From Bacteroidales bacterium (GTDB taxonomy: Bacteria > Bacteroidota > Bacteroidia > Bacteroidales > B18-G4), in NCBI GenBank assembly GCA_023145125.1, contig JAGLEK010000428.1:1-6930 (forward strand): a DNA stretch of 6,930 bases. Direction: 5' to 3'. Both the position numbers and the translations under genes were made by a program. The notes beneath the pieces were generated by a model. That model was not told the DNA's origin. It was given only the letters and a program-made list of their open reading frames with translations, and did no database searches. Of this stretch, positions 4,706 to 6,930 are shown piece after piece. Each line of letters starts with the position of its first letter. Within the stretch, counting starts at the first letter, position 1.

Positions 4706-6930
4706 ATGTTAATGAGAAATCTGAACCCCCTGAGGTTCCCGGCCATTGTTTCCCTTTCGCTGATCATCGCACTTTCAGCATGTGATTCCGGAAAAAGCTC
4801 ACAAAAAACCGATAACAGCCCGGAAGTGGCAAACTATATTTCTGCCTATACCAGCGGTGTAATATCGGCTGATGCAGAGCTTATTATCCGGCTTGCGGAG
4901 AAACATCCCGGGGCAAGAAGCTTTTATGAGCCTATCGATAAAAAACTGTTCATACTGAAACCTGCTGTCGAAGGCCAATCATACTGGATAAATGATCGAA
5001 CGCTGGGATTCAAGCCTGATCAGAAGTTGGAGCAGGGACAGAAATACCATGCAACATTTATGCTTTCAGAGCTCTTTGACGTTAGCGGCAGCCTGTCGGA
5101 ATTCTATTTTGGCTTCCAGACCCGGGTACTTGATTTCAAAACAAATATTGGAGCCCTGAAACCATATCCCGGGCAATCAGAATACTATTTCCTTACCGGG
5201 GAGCTTGATTTCTCAGACAGGATTGAGCAAGACAAGGTAGAAAATATCCTTTCAGCGAATCAGGATGATGCAGCTCTTTCAGTAAGCTGGCGGGCGATGC
5301 AAAACAGGCGCGTATATGAATTTACCGTTGACAGTATTCTCCGTGCCGAAGAGGAAGGAAAGATATTGCTTTCATGGGATGGTAAGCCGGCAGGCATTGA
5401 CAATGAGGGGAATGAAACCATTATCGTACCGTCGATTTCGGATTTTGGATTACTGGATGTAAAGGTTTACCAGCTGCCTTCACAGAAGGTTGTGCTGACT
5501 TTCTCAGACCTTTTGAAAGGTGGGCAGATGCTTGACGGGCTTATTTCTATCGATGGGGATGATGAGCTGACATTCAGGATTGACGGCAATGAGCTGGAAA
5601 TATTCTCAGAACAGGCCAGGCAGGGTGTAGTAAGCTTAAGTATTGCGCCAGGCATAAAAAGCACTTCAGGTGGGGAGATCAAAAAGCAGCTTATCAGGGA
5701 ACTGAATTTCTCAAGGTTAAAACCACAGGTCAGCCTGGTCAGCAAGGGGGTAGTGCTTCCTTCATCGCATGGGTTGACGCTGCCATTCAAGGCCGTTGGC
5801 TTAAACGCAGTGGATGTCAGAATCATAAAGATCTTTGAGAACAATATCCCTCAGTTCCTTCAGGTGAATAAGATCGATAATGATCGTGAGATCAGGAGGG
5901 TTGGAAGGCCGGTATTGAAACATACCATTGACCTTGCTTCTACAGGCCTGGACATGAATACCTGGAACCTCTTTTCTGTTGACCTGAGTGAACTTATTAA
6001 CCCGGATCCGGGCTCTATATATAATATTGAATTCAGCTTTTTTAAAAAATACGCAGCATATGAATGCCCGGGGCTGACTAACGATGGCTCACAACACGCA
6101 TTAGCCGGGGAAGAAGAAAGCTGGGAATTTGAGGAATCTTCGTATTGGGATAACCCCGGTTACTATTATTGGGGCTACTGGCCTGATGACTACGACTGGA
6201 GGGAAGAAGATAACCCATGCCATGTTTCCTATTACACTTCACGTCGTTTTGTATCCACCAATGTACTGGCTTCTGACCTTGGAATCATTGCAAAGGCCGG
6301 CAGTGCCGATGAAATGCTGGTGGTGGTCACCGACATCATTTCTGCTGACCCGGTACAGGGCGTATCCCTGGAAATTTTAAATTATCAGTTACAGAAAATC
6401 GGAAGTGGTACAAGCGGGGCTGATGGCTTTGCCGAGATCGGGGTAGATGGATCACCATTTATGCTGATTGCTACCACCGGTAAACAAAAGGGCTACCTGC
6501 GCATTGACGATGGCAGTGCGTTGTCGGTAAGCAATTTCGATGTGAGCGGAAAGACGGTCGAGAAAGGACTCAGGGGGTTTATTTATGGCGACAGGGGTGT
6601 TTGGCGACCGGGTGATACCCTCTTCCTCAACTTTATCCTTGATGACAGGCAGAACCGGCTTCCTGAGGGGCATCCGCTGGTATTTGAGCTTCTTAACCCC
6701 CAGGGCAGGGTCATCAAGAGAATTGTAAAAACTAAAACTGAAAAGAATATATACAGCCTCACCACTGCCACAGATGCAGAGGCACCAACCGGCAATTGGA
6801 CTGCAAGGGTAAAAGTCGGAGGTGTGTCATTTACAAAGGCATTGCGGATCGAGACTGTCAAGCCAAACAGGCTCAAGCTGAAGCTTGATCTTGGAAAAGG
6901 GCCCTTACAAGGTGGAAAGAATGTGTCCGG
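4706..6930 (+). CDS. Alpha-2-macroglobulin family lipoprotein, N-terminal 741 residues (runs off window)
   Basis: Bacterial alpha-2-macroglobulins are large envelope proteins thought to trap attacking proteases. A type II signal peptide ends in lipobox LSAC with C26, followed by Asp. Several beta-sandwich (MG-like) domains follow. The segment from Q341 (QVSLVSKGVVLPSSHGLTLP) resembles the E. coli homologue's conserved SRGxLLP region. V516-K530 (VSTNVLASDLGIIAK) is typical of Bacteroidota members. The most diagnostic motif is IYGDRGVWRPGDTLFLN (626-642), the MG2 signature. Full proteins are commonly about 1,600-2,000 residues, so more than half is missing, including any thioester (CxEQ) and the bait region. 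Residues 473-505 are very rich in Trp, Tyr, Asp and Glu, and C454 and C505 are the only cysteines seen after C26. The start could be ATG 4706 or 4712; the latter gives MRNLNP. In many bacteria such genes sit next to pbpC (penicillin-binding protein 1C), which would lie downstream, outside this window. Confidence 0.94.
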   Translation, partial: MLMRNLNPLRFPAIVSLSLIIALSACDSGKSSQKTDNSPEVANYISAYTSGVISADAELIIRLAEKHPGARSFYEPIDKKLFILKPAVEGQSYWINDRTLGFKPDQKLEQGQKYHATFMLSELFDVSGSLSEFYFGFQTRVLDFKTNIGALKPYPGQSEYYFLTGELDFSDRIEQDKVENILSANQDDAALSVSWRAMQNRRVYEFTVDSILRAEEEGKILLSWDGKPAGIDNEGNETIIVPSISDFGLLDVKVYQLPSQKVVLTFSDLLKGGQMLDGLISIDGDDELTFRIDGNELEIFSEQARQGVVSLSIAPGIKSTSGGEIKKQLIRELNFSRLKPQVSLVSKGVVLPSSHGLTLPFKAVGLNAVDVRIIKIFENNIPQFLQVNKIDNDREIRRVGRPVLKHTIDLASTGLDMNTWNLFSVDLSELINPDPGSIYNIEFSFFKKYAAYECPGLTNDGSQHALAGEEESWEFEESSYWDNPGYYYWGYWPDDYDWREEDNPCHVSYYTSRRFVSTNVLASDLGIIAKAGSADEMLVVVTDIISADPVQGVSLEILNYQLQKIGSGTSGADGFAEIGVDGSPFMLIATTGKQKGYLRIDDGSALSVSNFDVSGKTVEKGLRGFIYGDRGVWRPGDTLFLNFILDDRQNRLPEGHPLVFELLNPQGRVIKRIVKTKTEKNIYSLTTATDAEAPTGNWTARVKVGGVSFTKALRIETVKPNRLKLKLDLGKGPLQGGKNVS

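Noticed and set aside
5467..5844. Minus-strand 125-codon open frame inside the macroglobulin gene
   Set aside because: The plus-strand frame across it is continuous and family-consistent; the antisense product is Ser/Pro/Leu-rich and low in information.
1..6930. Search for a defence system, mobile element, CRISPR array or RNA gene
   Set aside because: All long frames are accounted for by housekeeping or envelope genes. No transposase, spacer-repeat pattern, tRNA cloverleaf or attachment-site repeat was seen by eye.

Overview
The window looks like ordinary chromosomal DNA of a member of the Bacteroidota, probably Bacteroidales-like. The evidence is the MutL type with an NPF-bearing linker, a DUF6580-type small membrane protein, a Bacteroidota-type alpha-2-macroglobulin lipoprotein, TAnnTTTG-like promoter octamers and weak or absent Shine-Dalgarno sequences. 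I see no tRNA, rRNA, CRISPR array, insertion sequence or phage gene.

Layout. The left 2.8 kb is read on the minus strand, in the order: a DUF6580-like integral membrane protein (start near 2834, stop at 2277), a 106-bp gap, a 107-residue single-pass membrane protein (2170 to 1847), and mutL (1847 to 30). The small protein and mutL overlap by one base (TAATG), so they form a translationally coupled pair. The gap upstream of the pair carries a candidate promoter and seven degenerate 9-bp tandem units, which would form most of the transcript leader. A compact AT-rich divergent region (about 2835-2949) separates this block from the plus-strand block.

The right 4 kb is read on the plus strand. 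It holds a lipoprotein amidohydrolase of the YtcJ-like (Amidohydro_3) family and, after a 100-bp gap, the N-terminal 741 residues of an alpha-2-macroglobulin-family lipoprotein. That last frame is open from 4706 to the window edge and is the largest gene here, although truncated.

How the genes relate. MutL acts in cytoplasmic mismatch repair, and its coupled partner is an uncharacterised membrane protein. The two plus-strand products are both predicted lipoproteins. One is a metal-dependent hydrolase of unknown substrate and the other a protease-trapping type envelope protein. Nothing in the sequence shows that they share a pathway. I do not see a clearly new multi-gene system. The most unusual points are the altered nuclease motif in MutL, the 9-bp repeat leader, and an aromatic/acidic loop bounded by two cysteines in the macroglobulin.
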